From Seriola aureovittata (taxonomy: Eukaryota; Chordata; Actinopteri; Carangiformes; Carangidae), in contig NC_079374.1 in NCBI RefSeq assembly GCF_021018895.1, positions 10,071,212-10,135,211 on the forward strand: DNA of 64,000 bases, given 5' to 3'. Below the pieces are notes generated by a model that worked only from the letters and a program-made list of their open reading frames with translations, was not told where the DNA came from and did not search any database. Position numbers and translations under genes: made by a program. Shown piece by piece: positions 10,048 to 22,821 of this stretch; the first letter of the stretch is position 1; each line of letters starts with the position of its first letter.

Positions 10048-12217
10048 TTTGTACAGCACACATTCAATACTATAAAACACCGCTGGGCTCTTTAAACATT
10101 TCGTATTTAAACACAAGTCAACAGTTTTGAGATTCAACACTGTCAGTGTCTGTTTCAGAAACACAAACACAAACTAAACCCTGTTGATCACCTCACAGAC
10201 GACTTTCTTCTCAGTTTGGACCTCTCGTCCCCTACGCTCTGTGAGCAGAGCCTGGTTGCGCAGCTCCTTCAATGTAAAAGAATCAGGCACACTGCTGCTG
10301 CTGCTGCTGACTCCTTTCTTTTGCCTGTTGCAGAGTCCTGGCTTCGGGGCTGCCAGAGCTGACAGACTCCCTGACTTAAAGCTGCTGTAGCTGGCAGGTG
10401 TCTTTGCTGCTTCACACGTCCATCTGCTAACTTGGGGAGCCAAGGTGAAAAATTTGTGGGTGTTACAAAAGTAGTTTCTTGGCTTTCAATTGTTTAGGAA
10501 CAAGAAGTGGCAACGATACAGATGGTTAGAAGTGAGCATTCATTGCTGTATAATGACTTTGTGAGATTACGTGGACAAACAGTTTGCAAGCATTTGGTTG
10601 TCCATTTCCTAATGTCGCCTACAAAAATCTCTCATTTTAAAGTGAGACTAAAAATATGCCTTAAACAGAGGGGTGTCACCTTTTAAGATCAACTGTTATT
10701 CCCTGACATACAATGTCATGATAACACTTGTTGTAGTTCTTGGCTTAGACTCAATAAGCCAGTGGTGGATAACCAACCTTTTCATTTACTTTCTGTCTGG
10801 CACAAAGACAGCCTCGCTGCAGATTAAAACAACTTCTACGTCCTGTCATTTTCAATGATTCACCAGAGATTACTCTGTCACTTTGTGAGATGTACTGCAT
10901 CAAATAAGTACTGCACGTAAACCATACAAGCAGGAGATTGACACAAAGTGGTAAACCTAAGTAAAAAGGGCAATGTTGAAACTATTCAAGCGGTGGGGGG
11001 GGGGCAAGAAATAGAATGAGAGAGCGAGAGAGAGAGATCAGGTCAGGTTTAGGCCTGAAAGCGTTGAGGGAAGAGTGAGCCAATTGGCTAAAAGCAGAGG
11101 TCTTAGCTCAGTTCATTTGGGCTCTCTCTCCAACACACTATCTCCATAACAACACTCAAATACACAAAGACCTCAAAAACAGCAAGAGGCAACAACAGAC
11201 AAACATCACAAAAAGCCGAGGGATTGATACTGCCCCATAAAAGAAAGTATCATTTGCTTTTAGACCCTCTCCTAAATGACTGATGATGATGAATGATGAT
11301 TTTGAATTTATGGGGAGACAAGAAAGCACTGACAACTATGAGGCACACACTTGTATAAGAGGCATGTGATTTGTTATGTTTTCAGCTGTATTTCCACATT
11401 TCCAAAAGAAGAGAATATAAGACAACTCTATTTTCTACCAAAGTGGAAAACTGTCTTTAGCTCACCAGGACATGAAAGCAGCATATGATGTGTAAGACAA
11501 TGAAGGTGACAGGAAAGTATCAGAATGTGAAACGAGAATCAATAAATTAAAAGTTTCGATCAAATGATAAAAACAGTGTCAGATGTCAAAATGTAAAATT
11601 AGATGCTGTGGAATATGAGCTCATATTTTGTATAAATGAACGGTCAAGTGTTGAGAATATTTCAAGTTAGCAACGGCTAAATATGCTGGACTTACTAATG
11701 CCTTTTAAAAAATAACATGAAATCCTTATTGATTTTAGAGCGGGACGGTAACCCCAAACTGCCAAACTGAAAGTGCGATTTTTCACAAAGAGAGCATAAC
11801 ATGCCATTCAAATCTGGGGCACTCTTGTCTACAAGCAATTTGTTCTTTTGTTGCTCCATGTGCTCTATTTTCATCTTCTTCTCTTGTTAGAATCGCACGA
11901 GACGAGCATATAAGGGCTTGATGGAGTGGTGAGTCAGAGACAGGATGACATGAACAAGTGAGAAGGAGAGGAAGAAAAAAGGAGAGAGCAGTGAGAGAGG
12001 GAGGGAGAGAGTGAGACCAGGGAGGCCAATGTCAATCCCACAGCAAACAGCAGTGGATAATCATGGGCTTTAGGAAAACACTGTGTCCATAATGCTATTA
12101 CCCAGGATTACCTACTCCAGCAGCGAAGGCGAGACTCTCTTCACAATGTGCCACAGACCTTTCAGATAATCATCTTATCACAGATGACAAACTCAGAAGA
12201 AACATCCCATTATTCAA
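10047..12217. other. Intergenic, no gene seen
   Basis: Unique-looking DNA with a short (CTG)n near 10300, a small G run near 10995, GA-rich patches at about 11020 and 11960-12015, and no recognisable coding sequence or RNA gene. Confidence 0.6.

Positions 12218-12247
<30 letters not shown>
12218..12247. repeat. Poly-G tract (30)
   Basis: An uninterrupted run of about 30 G, the longest G/C homopolymer in the window. It has strong quadruplex potential and is a likely sequencing or length-polymorphism hotspot. Confidence 0.95.
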
Positions 12248-12248
<1 letters not shown>

Positions 12249-12379
12249 CTACAGCATGTTTGGATGAAGACATATTGTAAGCCTAAATTATTCGAGTGAA
12301 AAAATATCAGATTCTGAAATTAGCACGCCAGTCGCTTCCTCACTCTCTCACTGTCTCTTTCTCCCAGGGCGCTTTCTCC

Positions 12380-12560
12380 TTTTCCCGCAGGGCAATTAGA
12401 GACAAGATTTTATGCATTGTTCAGCTTATCAATTAGCCATAACACCTTCCCCTCTGATTGGTCTGTAATGAACATAATGGTTTTAACAGTCAGGAGTTGC
12501 AACTCTTAGAGGTGCTGTGCTAATGGTGTCGCCACGGCGATGGAGTCACAGTAACAGCTC
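12380..12560. promoter_or_regulatory. Candidate enhancer with SOX/POU/homeodomain words
   Basis: This block contains ATGCATTGTT (12412-12421), where a POU-like ATGCAT overlaps a SOX core CATTGTT. It also has CAATTAG words near 12393 and 12430, and a reversed CCAAT (ATTGG) near 12457. The mixture is typical of neural enhancers but could arise by chance; no conservation data were available. Confidence 0.3.
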
Positions 12561-15500
12561 TGCGGAAAAGCAGGACGGAGGAGGAGGAGGGGGGGGGGTA
12601 AGTCAGCTCTCCCTAACACATCTCTAATTAGAGCTCACAGTCAGTCATTACTGATGTAATAGGGTGTAACACTAATGGCTATCAGGCAAGCCCCCACAAA
12701 CAACAGAGGGGGGCTCTTGTAAGGTGAGAGGAGCAGAAAATTTATGGAGGAGGAAAAAAAAAAAAAGAAAAAAGAAAATCGGGAGATTATGGTGAGGAGA
12801 CCCGGTATAAATGGAAAGTTGTGGTGTGGAATGGTGGTGGCGGTGGGGGAGTCAAAGAGTGAGGCGAGTGATTAGAGGAACGTGTGCCTTGTGGTATATA
12901 AGGTTTTTAAGTACAGTAGTCAGACAAGGTCAGGCCCTATTAATGGAACATCTTTCTTGATGGTGAAATCTGTTAGTTAGACCCTGGTCAAATATAGAGA
13001 CTGACAGGACAAAAAATGGATAAAAATTAAGGGGGTATGATGAGCGGCTGGCTGGTTGAGGGGAGGCAGAAGACAGAAAGAGAGCCAGAATGACTGTGAG
13101 GGAGGAAGGCAGTGAGACAGAGTCCTAGTTAACCACTTTGGCACTTAGACCTTGTTAGCACTGATGCACTCTGTTGCCCATTCAGCTAGTGATGCATGTT
13201 TTTACACTTTTCAGCACTAAATTGCTGCAGCTGTAGAAAAACAGAGTGACAGATGTAAAGATAAGGAAGGTGGATGACAGGAGACCAACACCGGAAGAAA
13301 TGGAAAGAAAGCTATGCATTCTCCTCGCCGTCGCTGGGGAAGAACCAAAGTTTGATTATCGGGATGAATTACATTACTTTGTTAGTAATAATAGTTATAT
13401 TATTTATTTATTATTATTAAGTAATAGTTAATAGTTATTAATCGTTTAAAATGGCCTTATTTTTGTGTAGATGGGGAACTACTGTACATAACACAATGCC
13501 TGTAGTTTCATTGTGAAGGGATATAATGCATTTGTTGTCAGAGTTCTGTTGTCCGACTTTCTTAGCGGTTATTTAAGTGGACCAAGTTACCCTGAATACA
13601 CTGTCCTTGTGAGTTCACTTTAATCTATCTCACTAACAGTTAATGCCAAGAGTAAACTGTGTTATAATATAGTTACTTTTTATGGAGAGGTTTTCAATGT
13701 GGATATGGTGCGTATGAAAAAGGGGCATTAATGATTGATTTCCTGTGTGGTAAGAACCAACGATGTAAACAGCATGATTTTAAATGGCGGTGTACACCGG
13801 TGTATCGGTTTCACGCCAACAAGACATTATAATCATTCTTCACAACTGTCATCAAAACAACTTACTAGGGATGACCAGACCAAAAGTATTCCTACAGTTG
13901 GCTATAAGAAAAAAGAAACTGTTAGTTCAAGTCATTAGTCACATATTCATGATATCAATTTAATTATTATAATTATAATCAATTTTGGGGTTCCAGAACT
14001 GAGAAAGGATGTGAGAAGTAGCATGGGTAACACTGTGCAACAATACAGAGAAATACAAAACTGTAATAATAAACTTTTAAAATATAAATTATATAAAAGC
14101 ACGAAGCGAGCCGCCTGTTAACGACACCGGAAACAGCGGTAATGATTCTGAATGTGTCGGAACAACCAGCAAGGAAACTGAACATTTTGTTGTTTGTTCC
14201 ATCACAATATAGAGAGAAATGCACAAACGAGGTAATTTATCTTCCCCAGTCCACACGAGCACTTGGATAAACCTAATGGCACAGATTTATCTATCTAATG
14301 TGAGAGTGAGCAGCCATGCTAAGTGGCTAATATTAGGCTACTTGCATGTTTCAAATGATACACCTTGTTTGAGGGCAACCGATGATATGCAAATGTTTTC
14401 CTGCAAAGTTTGTAAGTCATCTTCTTGCGGTTGCCTCTCCAAATGATGTCACACTTTGGATTTTACTTTGTAATTACTATCTAACAACCACAGGTACCAG
14501 CAATGTAAATGATGTCCCTCCATGAGTGACTGACTGACTGACTGACTCAGTGTCACCGTCAGTTTGATTAGCTTCAGTAATTTTATTGCTTATTTTTAAT
14601 GTAGGTACCTTGGAAGAAAATTGAAAGTACTCATTCATACATTAACAAACTGAGACATTTGTTCTGCTAATAAGATAAATAAATTATTACTTTAGTATTT
14701 ATTGATAAACTCATGTTACTGGGGAAATTGGTTCACTGTAAACCATGTAAATGACCAGTTTGAGTCACTAGTTTGCTGCTAGTCCACTGAGGATATGACG
14801 TTGATCCTTGGAGGAATATTGTAAGTGTAACCTATTGTGTAGCCTTACCAACAACAGTGGCAGCGGCTTGGCCTTTGAGGGAGCTGCAGGACTTCAGGGG
14901 GGTCTATTCCTGAACTCAGCCTTGAAAGTGTGTTTGTGTGTGTCGGTGTGTGTGTATCTGAGACTTCGGGGGTGGGAGGGCTCCTCAATTGCCTAACTAT
15001 AGTCCCTCACCCAGAATTTGAAATAAGGTCATCGTCCCCGGGAGGCCCCAAGTCAAAGCCTCCCTTCTTCACCTGCCCTTTAACTCTCCTCATCGCCTCC
15101 TTTTCTTAATTTAACTCTTCACCTGGGTCCCATGCTTCCGTCTTCTCCTCACTTCCTTATCACTCTTTCTGTTTCTCCTTTGTTTATACGGTAATGGCGT
15201 ATTCCTGTGGTATGTTTCACAGATACAAACACTTCCCAAAGAGAGCGCGAAGACCAAAGAAGAAGAAGAACATCACAATGACTCACTCTCTTCGGTTGTA
15301 TCAAATATTGTCCTTCACCTTAACAGTTGAAGCTCGATTTTGTTTGTTTGTTTGTTTTTGTCCTGGCCTCTGCAAAAAAAAAAGAAAAAAAAAGAAGCTT
15401 CTAGTAATGTCATTGGGCGTTAAAACTATAATGTGATTGGAAAAATGAATTTTATGGATTAGCAAAACAATGGCATCGTTAGTAGATAAGGCAGGTAATA

Positions 15501-16662
15501 AGTGTATGAAAGCTTGTGGTTTGTGTGTGTGCGTGTGTGTCTGTGTCTGGAGCAGCACAGATGCATATCCAATAGGACGCAGAGTGAGCAGGACAATAAC
15601 ACACCATTCTTATGCTAATCAAGGAGGCCATTAATGTTTACATTCAAAATCAGGCCTTCCAAAGAAATACATTCACTCCCTGCTAAACTAGGATAATTAG
15701 TTCCCTCTTAAACCCATATTCCATTAACTCAGGTGAATCCATCTGAGTTTCATCAAATTTCTGCTTCATTTTGCATGATAATGCAATTTAAAAGCAAATG
15801 ACATATTCAGACTACGTGGGGAGGGAGAGCACCTATGAGAAAATAATATACGTGTAAAAAGCCTGTCTGTTCTATTTTTTCATGTATCTGTAAATATTTA
15901 AAAGTGTTTCCCATAATTCAGCGTGACTGATTTATGCATAAATTACATTTCTAACTGTAAACAGCTTATTGGTGATTAGCGACTGATGTATTAAATGCCC
16001 CCTGCTAGTTTTCTGCACACTTTGTATATTTGACACCTTATATTACAATGTCACCCTGATGTTGTAAGGTTGACACTGTGAATCTTCCTCATTTGAAGGG
16101 GCTTATATCTACGGGGAACCCCCCACCCCCACCCCACCCCAAATCAGCAGTGAAATAACAGACAACCACCTTTAGCTTCTATCTGCTGAGTGACGTACTT
16201 ATGTTTGCACTAAAAGGGGGGGAGGGAGGGAATGTGAATGTAAAGGTCGCTTGATTCACATACATGCAAACACAGGCACATGCATGTACACACAGAGCTG
16301 AGCAATGGACGCCTGGGCAGTTCTTTCCTCAAGAATAGCTCTGCAGCATTTAGATTTCATCCAAACAACTTTGTGGCACTTGTCTCAAGTCAGTTCACTT
16401 TCTCAATAGTGTGTGAATGTGAGTATGTGTGTGAGTGCAAGAGAAAGAGTGTGTAATGTGCATGTGTGGGAGTAAGTGTAATTTTATTTCATAAAAATTC
16501 ATAATGATCAAAATGATCCAAATCATCTTATATTTTTACCCTTTATGCAACGGCTGTTTTCGTCCTTTATAACACAGACATTTACCATCTTAAAAACACT
16601 TGTGATTTATATAGGTAGGTAGCTTTACATGTCTCTCACTCCATCTCTCTCTATCTCACCCT
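12561..16662. other. Intergenic, no gene seen
   Basis: No convincing exon. It contains a poly-A stretch near 12754-12770, a (GACT)n run near 14527-14548, the palindrome GGTGTACACC near 13790, A-rich runs near 15375-15395 and a C-rich patch near 16120-16140. The 13550-14450 part may hold decayed repeat DNA of unknown family. Confidence 0.55.
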
Positions 16663-16663
16663 T

Positions 16664-16719
<56 letters not shown>

Positions 16720-16722
16720 ACA
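16663..16722. repeat. (CT)n(CA)n microsatellite
   Basis: A CT tract runs directly into a CA tract, as at 40873-40956 and 59960-60015. Confidence 0.92.
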
Positions 16723-16874
16723 GTGTAATGGATAGGAGCTGGCTGAGGGCGTCTGTCAGGGGCGACTGTTCTAATCAGAGCAGTGGGGAGAGAGATAAAG
16801 GAGAAAATAATGAGTGTGGCATCAGGCCTTTCATAGCGCAACAAAAGGCCACGGGATCAGATAGACACACACAA

Positions 16875-16990
16875 TGTGGAGAGGAGAGGAAGGGAGGAAA
16901 GGAAGAGAGGGAGAGAGAAGAGAGAGGGAGCGAGGGAGGGATGGGAGGAGGCAGAGCGGGGAGAAGGAGAACGAGGGATGGACAGGGAAT
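16875..16990. repeat. Polypurine (GA/GGA) tract
   Basis: About 115 bp of almost pure purine on the plus strand (GAGAGG, GGGAGG units). Open frames on both strands here are compositional artefacts. Confidence 0.8.
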
Positions 16991-17284
16991 GGGGTTTGCT
17001 AATAAGCCTTCTTGCACTGTAGGTGATGTAAGCAACAGTAGGCGACATTTGAAAATGAAATCTTATGTCTGGCTTTACGCAAAAGATGCCGTCAATGGGG
17101 TGGATGGACTTTTCTATGACAACATCAATCATTTTTGCAGAGAGCAGTCCTTCAGTGCGAGCTGATTATAAATGCGCTTTCCCGTACGCATCCTCCCATT
17201 TTCTGTCTCAAAATTCTTTGTCGCCCTCATGCCCTCTTTCTTCCTGCTGATTAGTGCTGCTTCATTTACTATGTGTGATAATTT

Positions 17285-17378
17285 CCAGTCATCCTTTGAT
17301 TATTAATGCTTAATTTACCCAGATTACACTCCTTTGATTATTAATGCCTAATTTAGCCTGATGACTCCAGTCATTAGA
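17285..17378. promoter_or_regulatory. Tandemly duplicated LEF/TCF-homeodomain-like motif block
   Basis: The unit CCTTTGATTATTAATG followed by YTAATTTA occurs at 17293-17317 and again at 17331-17355 with a single difference. TCCAGTCAT flanks the pair on both sides (near 17285 and 17366). CTTTGAT matches the LEF/TCF (and SOX-like) core and ATTAATG/TAATT are homeodomain-like. This suggests a Wnt-responsive enhancer module, but it is inferred from words only. Confidence 0.35.
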
Positions 17379-17379
17379 C

Positions 17380-19122
17380 AGTGCCCAAACTGAAAGCAAA
17401 CAACCTTAGTGGTCTTCCAATGTACCGATACAGCCTCTTCTACAGATAATGATACTGTTCAGAGAAGCCAGCGGGCCTGTGAGTGTTAAGTCAGTGCCCA
17501 CATTTTTACCCAAACTCCCATCAAACTTTAAAGAGAAAAGAAATACTAATTAGAAACTGCAAGCTAGGAGAAATGAGCAGGCAGACTCAGAACAGAAAAT
17601 CCTATTCAGAGACTTAATGAGCTTGTCGAAGCTGAATAATTGATTTCTAATTCTAGCCTGCAGCTGTTGACCCAACCGGGGAGTGTTTTGAATGGAGCTG
17701 AAATATGTTGCGCTCTGACTTGGCACTGTTGGCTTTCTGGTAGCGGAACCATAACCAAACACTCTCATGTCTACCTCGCACTTTAAGGTTTTTATTTTGA
17801 CTCAGATGTAAAGTTTTCACAGTTAATTACTTGATTTTGGTGCACAAACAAACATAATCAGACTCTCCCTTTGAAATTCACCGCAGGTAATTCCCTTGAC
17901 AACTTAATCCTCCTTCAGATCTTGTTCAGTATTTTAGACTGGACACAATTATATAAAAAAGGCTGTTTGATTTTCAGCTGTGAAAGCCCAGCGAGGTAAA
18001 GTCTCCCATCGTACAAAGCATTGGGAACCACTGTCCATATCAGATTGTAGGTGTTTTATGTTTCGCTCATTTGCTGCGGAGTGATTCTTTGTTGCCCTGT
18101 GTGGACGATCATATCCTGGGGGCTCTGGGGCAGGAGCAGCACAGAGCACCCTGTGTGTGAACCACAGCCGCCCAGCGTCCCTGTAAGATGACCTCACGGA
18201 AAATAGGCCTAATTATTGCCGTGACAGCCCATGCTATCATATTCTGCCAGATCAGTCACTACATAGGAGGGAGGGGGGGGAGAAAAATTAACAGAAATAT
18301 ATACCGCCGGGGCCACCAAACCCCCCCCTAAACTGAGCCCATTTATTTTTAATACCCTAATCAGCAGGTCCCAAACGTGGCTTGGCTCTAACTCACCCAC
18401 ACAGACAGGCACAGGTGAGTACAGGTAAGGCAGCAGGGAGAGAGGAGGAGGTGGATGGGGAGCAGAGAGGCAGGACGAGGTGGTGGCTTGAACTGAAGTT
18501 TTGATCAACAAATACAAACTTTGCTCACTCGTGGTCCATCCTCTAGCAAAATAATTGGCATCAACTGAAAAGTTGTCCACACACAACCTCAAGTATATTT
18601 TTGAATAGAAACTTTCTCCTACTTGTGTAGTAGATAGAGGGATAAAGTGGTGGTGGAATAGAGAAGAAACAGGGGGGCAATAGGAAACAGTAATTACAAG
18701 ATACAGAGTTTAAGGTAGACAGCAGTGATTAACTCAAGGACTGTCCTATTCCTGAAGCCATAGTCATTAGGGCTGGATCATTATATGATACATTTCAGGG
18801 CTATTTGCCTGGTTTTGTTCCCAGAGACAGTATTCCAAGAGACACCCTGGGAATGGGACATACTACACCAATTGCTACCTCCGTGAGAAAAACACGGCAA
18901 ATATCAATGCTCCGTGCTGATGTGTGGATGACGCTGATGCATTTACCTACGTGCTTCCATAACAGATGGCTGAGGTCACAACACAGGATTGTGCAGAATC
19001 AGAAGGTTTATACAAAATGTTTAAAGGTTTAATCTTTTGTTCGTAAACTGTGGAATTACCCTGGCCTTTCTACCTTCGTTCCATGCACTTATTACAGTTA
19101 TTTACTACTTGGGTCTTATATT
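17380..19122. other. Intergenic, no gene seen
   Basis: Non-repetitive DNA with a small G run near 18273 and a C run near 18320. No recognisable exon, RNA gene or intact mobile element. Confidence 0.55.
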
Positions 19123-19898
19123 TAGGTTTGCTCTCTTTTCAAGAAACAGTTTTGAAGGACATCTCAAGACTTTTTCTGTGACATGAGCCTAGTATGTTGG
19201 ATGGGAATAACACTGACTATTCTATTACTGCAACAACTGCAGTAGCCTGAATAGATAATGAACAGATAATTGGCATATTAACAGCAATACAATATTATGA
19301 CTGATTCTCTGTGTTTTGTACCACTTACTGTTGTGGCCAGAAATAGAATAAAAGTATCACAAATCTAAAACAGTCTATTTATTAACTAGCCAACTCAACA
19401 TTGTTCATAGGTTGTTTGGATGACTAATGTTGTAAAAGCAATAAACCCGCAAGTGTCGAAGTGTAAAAATATATATATTTTATAATATAAAAATGTGATC
19501 TCAAAGGCTCATTCACTTACATTTCTTGGTTGTCGGCGAACATTTCAAAAGTGATTTTATCCAAGCTTTTGTTTAAATTCACTAAGTACGTGCTATCTTC
19601 ACCAACCTGACATGATTCAGGGAGTATTCAAAAGCCCACTACTTGAACCTTTGAAACTTTCACAACAATAAGTGCTGCAAAACACAGAGAATCAGTCATA
19701 ATATTGTATATGCTGTTAAATGCTAATTCAGAAGTCTGCCAATTGTCTGCACTATTTGGATTTTTAGACTTCAGGCGACTGCAGCTGTTGCAGTAATAGA
19801 ATAGTCTCTGTTATTGCCATCTGACATACCAGGCTTATGTCACAGAAAAAGTCCTGAAAATGCCCTGGAAAATTATTTCTTGAAAAGAGGGCAAACCT
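19123..19898. repeat. Long imperfect inverted repeat (foldback-like element)
   Basis: The left arm (about 19123-19340) and right arm (about 19661-19898) are reverse complements with small indels, around a loop of about 320 bp. The best-matching part, 19167-19251 against 19770-19854, agrees at roughly nine of ten positions by eye (both read, in left-arm sense, CTATTCTATTACTGCAAC). A second block pairs 19263-19319 with 19679-19735. No target-site duplication is obvious. It could be a nonautonomous foldback transposon or an old inverted duplication. Confidence 0.75.
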
Positions 19899-20998
19899 GG
19901 CTTTTGAATACACACATTAAGGGTGTTTCAAAACAGGACCAAGAGCAGCCCATATATTTCCACCCTTGCCGCTCCGACTTCATCCGGTCACTGAACGTTG
20001 CTCTAATTCCAGATGCCAGCTGTAGCAGAGATCAAACAGTTTGCTCTCAGCAGCAGAAAAAAAATGAGAATGTCAAAATTATTTTCCAGGATGACACAAT
20101 GTTTTTCAGTATATTGTACTATTTCTCACACTTTCTGTGTGTTTTCAAGGACTGGAAAATTGATCTAAAATCTTCCAGATTATGTGGGTACACCTTTAAT
20201 TCTATATTCATTGCTTAGATCTGGAAACAAAGGGACATCGCTGCAACGACATCCAATCTTGCAAAACACAAGAGGACTCAGACAGTTTGTACAGTATGTA
20301 AGTATGTAACCTCTTTATGTAGAGGTAAAAGTAAAAGCAGGTACACAAAATATCTAATTTTATTGTATAGGAAAACTGTGCGCGAACAACTATTTCAGCA
20401 GTTGGTCTGTCAGCTGTGATAGATGTCTACAATGGATGATCCTTTCAAATTAAACTACTAAATGATTTCCTTGATCTCTAGAAGAACACATGGAGAAGTG
20501 TTTTCTGATCTGAAACCCCTATCGACAGGATGACACACTTGCTACGTATATAGCATCAAGTGACAATGATGTGACAAAGTTATGGTTAAGGTTCGGTGAG
20601 GTTTAGGCACAAACAGGACTTGGTTACGACACATCCATCCATCCACCCTGGACCCTCTACCCTACACAGATTTCGTTGCTCTCTAATGACATCACCTGAC
20701 TTCTCTGGCTCTTTATCTTGATTACTACAGTCACTAGACTAAACGACGTAAACATATGTCGTTTTGGGAACACTTACTGAAACAACCAAAGCTGTCCTTC
20801 GCAGATCTCACCGATTAACTCATTAAGTATAATGTTACCGTAATCAAAAAACAATGGCACAAATTACAAAAATTAGATCAGGGTTAAAAAGAATTTCTTG
20901 AAATTTGTCGGACCAGGATGATAAGACAGAAACCTCTAATTAAACAACTTCACTATGTTTGAGCTTATTAAAGCTGTGAAGAAAAGGTTAACAGGTGC
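19899..20998. other. Intergenic, no gene seen
   Basis: A 134-codon open frame at 19814-20218 overlaps the inverted-repeat arm and resembles nothing known. The TTAAGGTTCGGTGAGG-type segment near 20585 and the CATCC repeats near 20635 suggest decayed interspersed repeat, family not identified. Confidence 0.45.
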
Positions 20999-21033
20999 AA
21001 ACACACACACACACGCACACACACACACACACA

Positions 21034-21067
<34 letters not shown>
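20999..21067. repeat. (CA)n microsatellite
   Basis: About 69 bp of CA with one CG interruption and one slipped unit, ending in an A run. Confidence 0.95.
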
Positions 21068-21072
<5 letters not shown>

Positions 21073-21904
21073 AAAATCAGGCAAGATTAATAAGCTAATA
21101 ATGTGATTAATTCCACTGATTACAAAATCAGCTTTCTTGAGACAACTTCAATTTCAATTGTGGTTTTCCGATTGTGTTTGTGTTTGTGCTTGCATGCATG
21201 TGTGTGTGTGCGCGCGTGCATGTGTGTGCGTCTCCGCTGCTTTTTGCGGGGAAAGAAAAGAATACAGCAGTAGCCCTTGTAACCCAGCCCTGCCCTCCAC
21301 CCCCCAGCCCCTCTCGCTGTCACTGGCCATGTGTAGTGTGTAATAGGCACTGACAGTCGTTGGGCAGGTCAGTAACCCTGTGGCCCTGTCTAATTGAGGC
21401 TAAGGATCCCGGCTTGTCCTGCCATCTATAATTAACCACATCATCTGCAGCCGTATGAAAGATTCAGCTGGACTGGGAGTGGCCGACACATGATCCCACT
21501 GTTGGTGTTTACGGCTTGTGTGTATAAATGTGTGTGCGTCAGTGAACGCATCGTAGTCACAGTGACTCCGAAGAATCTTCTGATTTACCGAACAGATGAA
21601 ATAATAATTAATGCCAAAACGTGCTGTTGTTCTCTAGACATTTTATGTAAATGTGTGCACGCATTTAACCCTAAAACTGAAAGTGATTTCATCAAATGTA
21701 TGTTTCACTTGAGACAAGTTTAGGGACTATGTTATCATGTTTTTGAGATCCACTAAGTAGAGTCAACAAAAAACCTCATGAATCCTCTCTACCTTCCCCT
21801 CATTCCCAACCCCCCCCTCCATACCCAGCTTGATCTTTACCGTGACAGAAACTTGAAGTGTACTCTGCCCCTTCAAACACCTTGGCTCTGCCTTCCCCTG
21901 CCCT

Positions 21905-21940
21905 TTCCTCCTCCTCCTCCTCCTCCTCCTCCTCCTCTTC
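21905..21940. repeat. (CCT)n trinucleotide repeat
   Basis: About ten CTC/CCT units in a pyrimidine-rich stretch. Confidence 0.9.
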
Positions 21941-22227
21941 CTGCTCCCTCAGCTCTCCCGGCTCACCCTACCCCACTCAGCTCCTCTCTCTTTCCTGTCG
22001 ATGCCTTTGAAATACGGCTTTCAAAAATGCTGCTTTTTGAATTAATGAATCATTTTTCGCCAGGTGTCGTTGGGGTGGGAGGTAGGGGGAGGGGGGTGGC
22101 GGCAGGGGAGGGGGGCAAAGGAGAGGGAGTGGGGGCTAATAAATACACAGTGGAGTGAGTCTCACCATTACCAGTCTCTCCTCTCCCTTGCCTGACACAC
22201 CTCCACCTCTCCCCACCCAACGCACGC

Positions 22228-22272
22228 ATGCACACACACACACACACTCACACACACACAGACACAGACACA

Positions 22273-22309
<37 letters not shown>

Positions 22310-22326
22310 ACACACACACACACACG
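22228..22326. repeat. Compound (CA)n/(CAGA)n microsatellite
   Basis: CA runs are broken by CAGACA units over about 100 bp. Confidence 0.95.
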
Positions 22327-22821
22327 CCTTTGCTTTCCTCCCACACCCCTCCACCCCTAGCCCTAGATGAAAGGCCTGGCTCGTTCCTGTACCTTTAATT
22401 TAAAGCTGAAAAGGAAAACGAGAGCGGGGGTGCGAAACACGCTTATGAATATGGAGAAAATTGAATGAGAACCGTCCCTTTGAATAAATCAGTATGAATG
22501 TCCCCTGGCCTTGTTAGGAGGAAGGTCGCAGGAGACCCTTGGATATACAGATGGAGAGCAGCTTGATGGACCAATGCGTGTGTGCCTGTTTCATGTACTA
22601 TATATATGTTGTTATTATGTTTAAAGAAGTTTAGACGGTTCACGGTGCTTTTATTGTCAGAGAAAGATGATTTGAATCATTGAGCATATGGTTGTTATAA
22701 TAGCATATATGATGATTGGAGCTGGGATGTCTGAGTGCTACATGGCTATGGACGGAGAGCAAAACAACAGTGAGATGCGAAAAGATAAAGTGATCCCCGG
22801 ATCAAGAGAAAAGAGAGGCAT

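Noticed and set aside
13246..13431. 61-codon frame beginning MTDVKIRKVDDRRPTPEEME
   Set aside because: The first 40 residues look protein-like, but I recognise no family. The frame then runs into an AT-rich repeat, and no neighbouring exon is evident. A translated database search would settle it; a strong hit to a known exon would overturn this.
16629..17165. 178-codon open frame
   Set aside because: Built from (CT)n, (CA)n and a polypurine tract; low-complexity artefact.
18770..18810. Possible start of another GGGCTGG-type hAT repeat
   Set aside because: Only about ten bases match and the following sequence does not continue the family pattern.
19814..20218. 134-codon open frame
   Set aside because: It starts inside the right arm of the long inverted repeat, has no recognisable domain, and its length is within chance for this much sequence.
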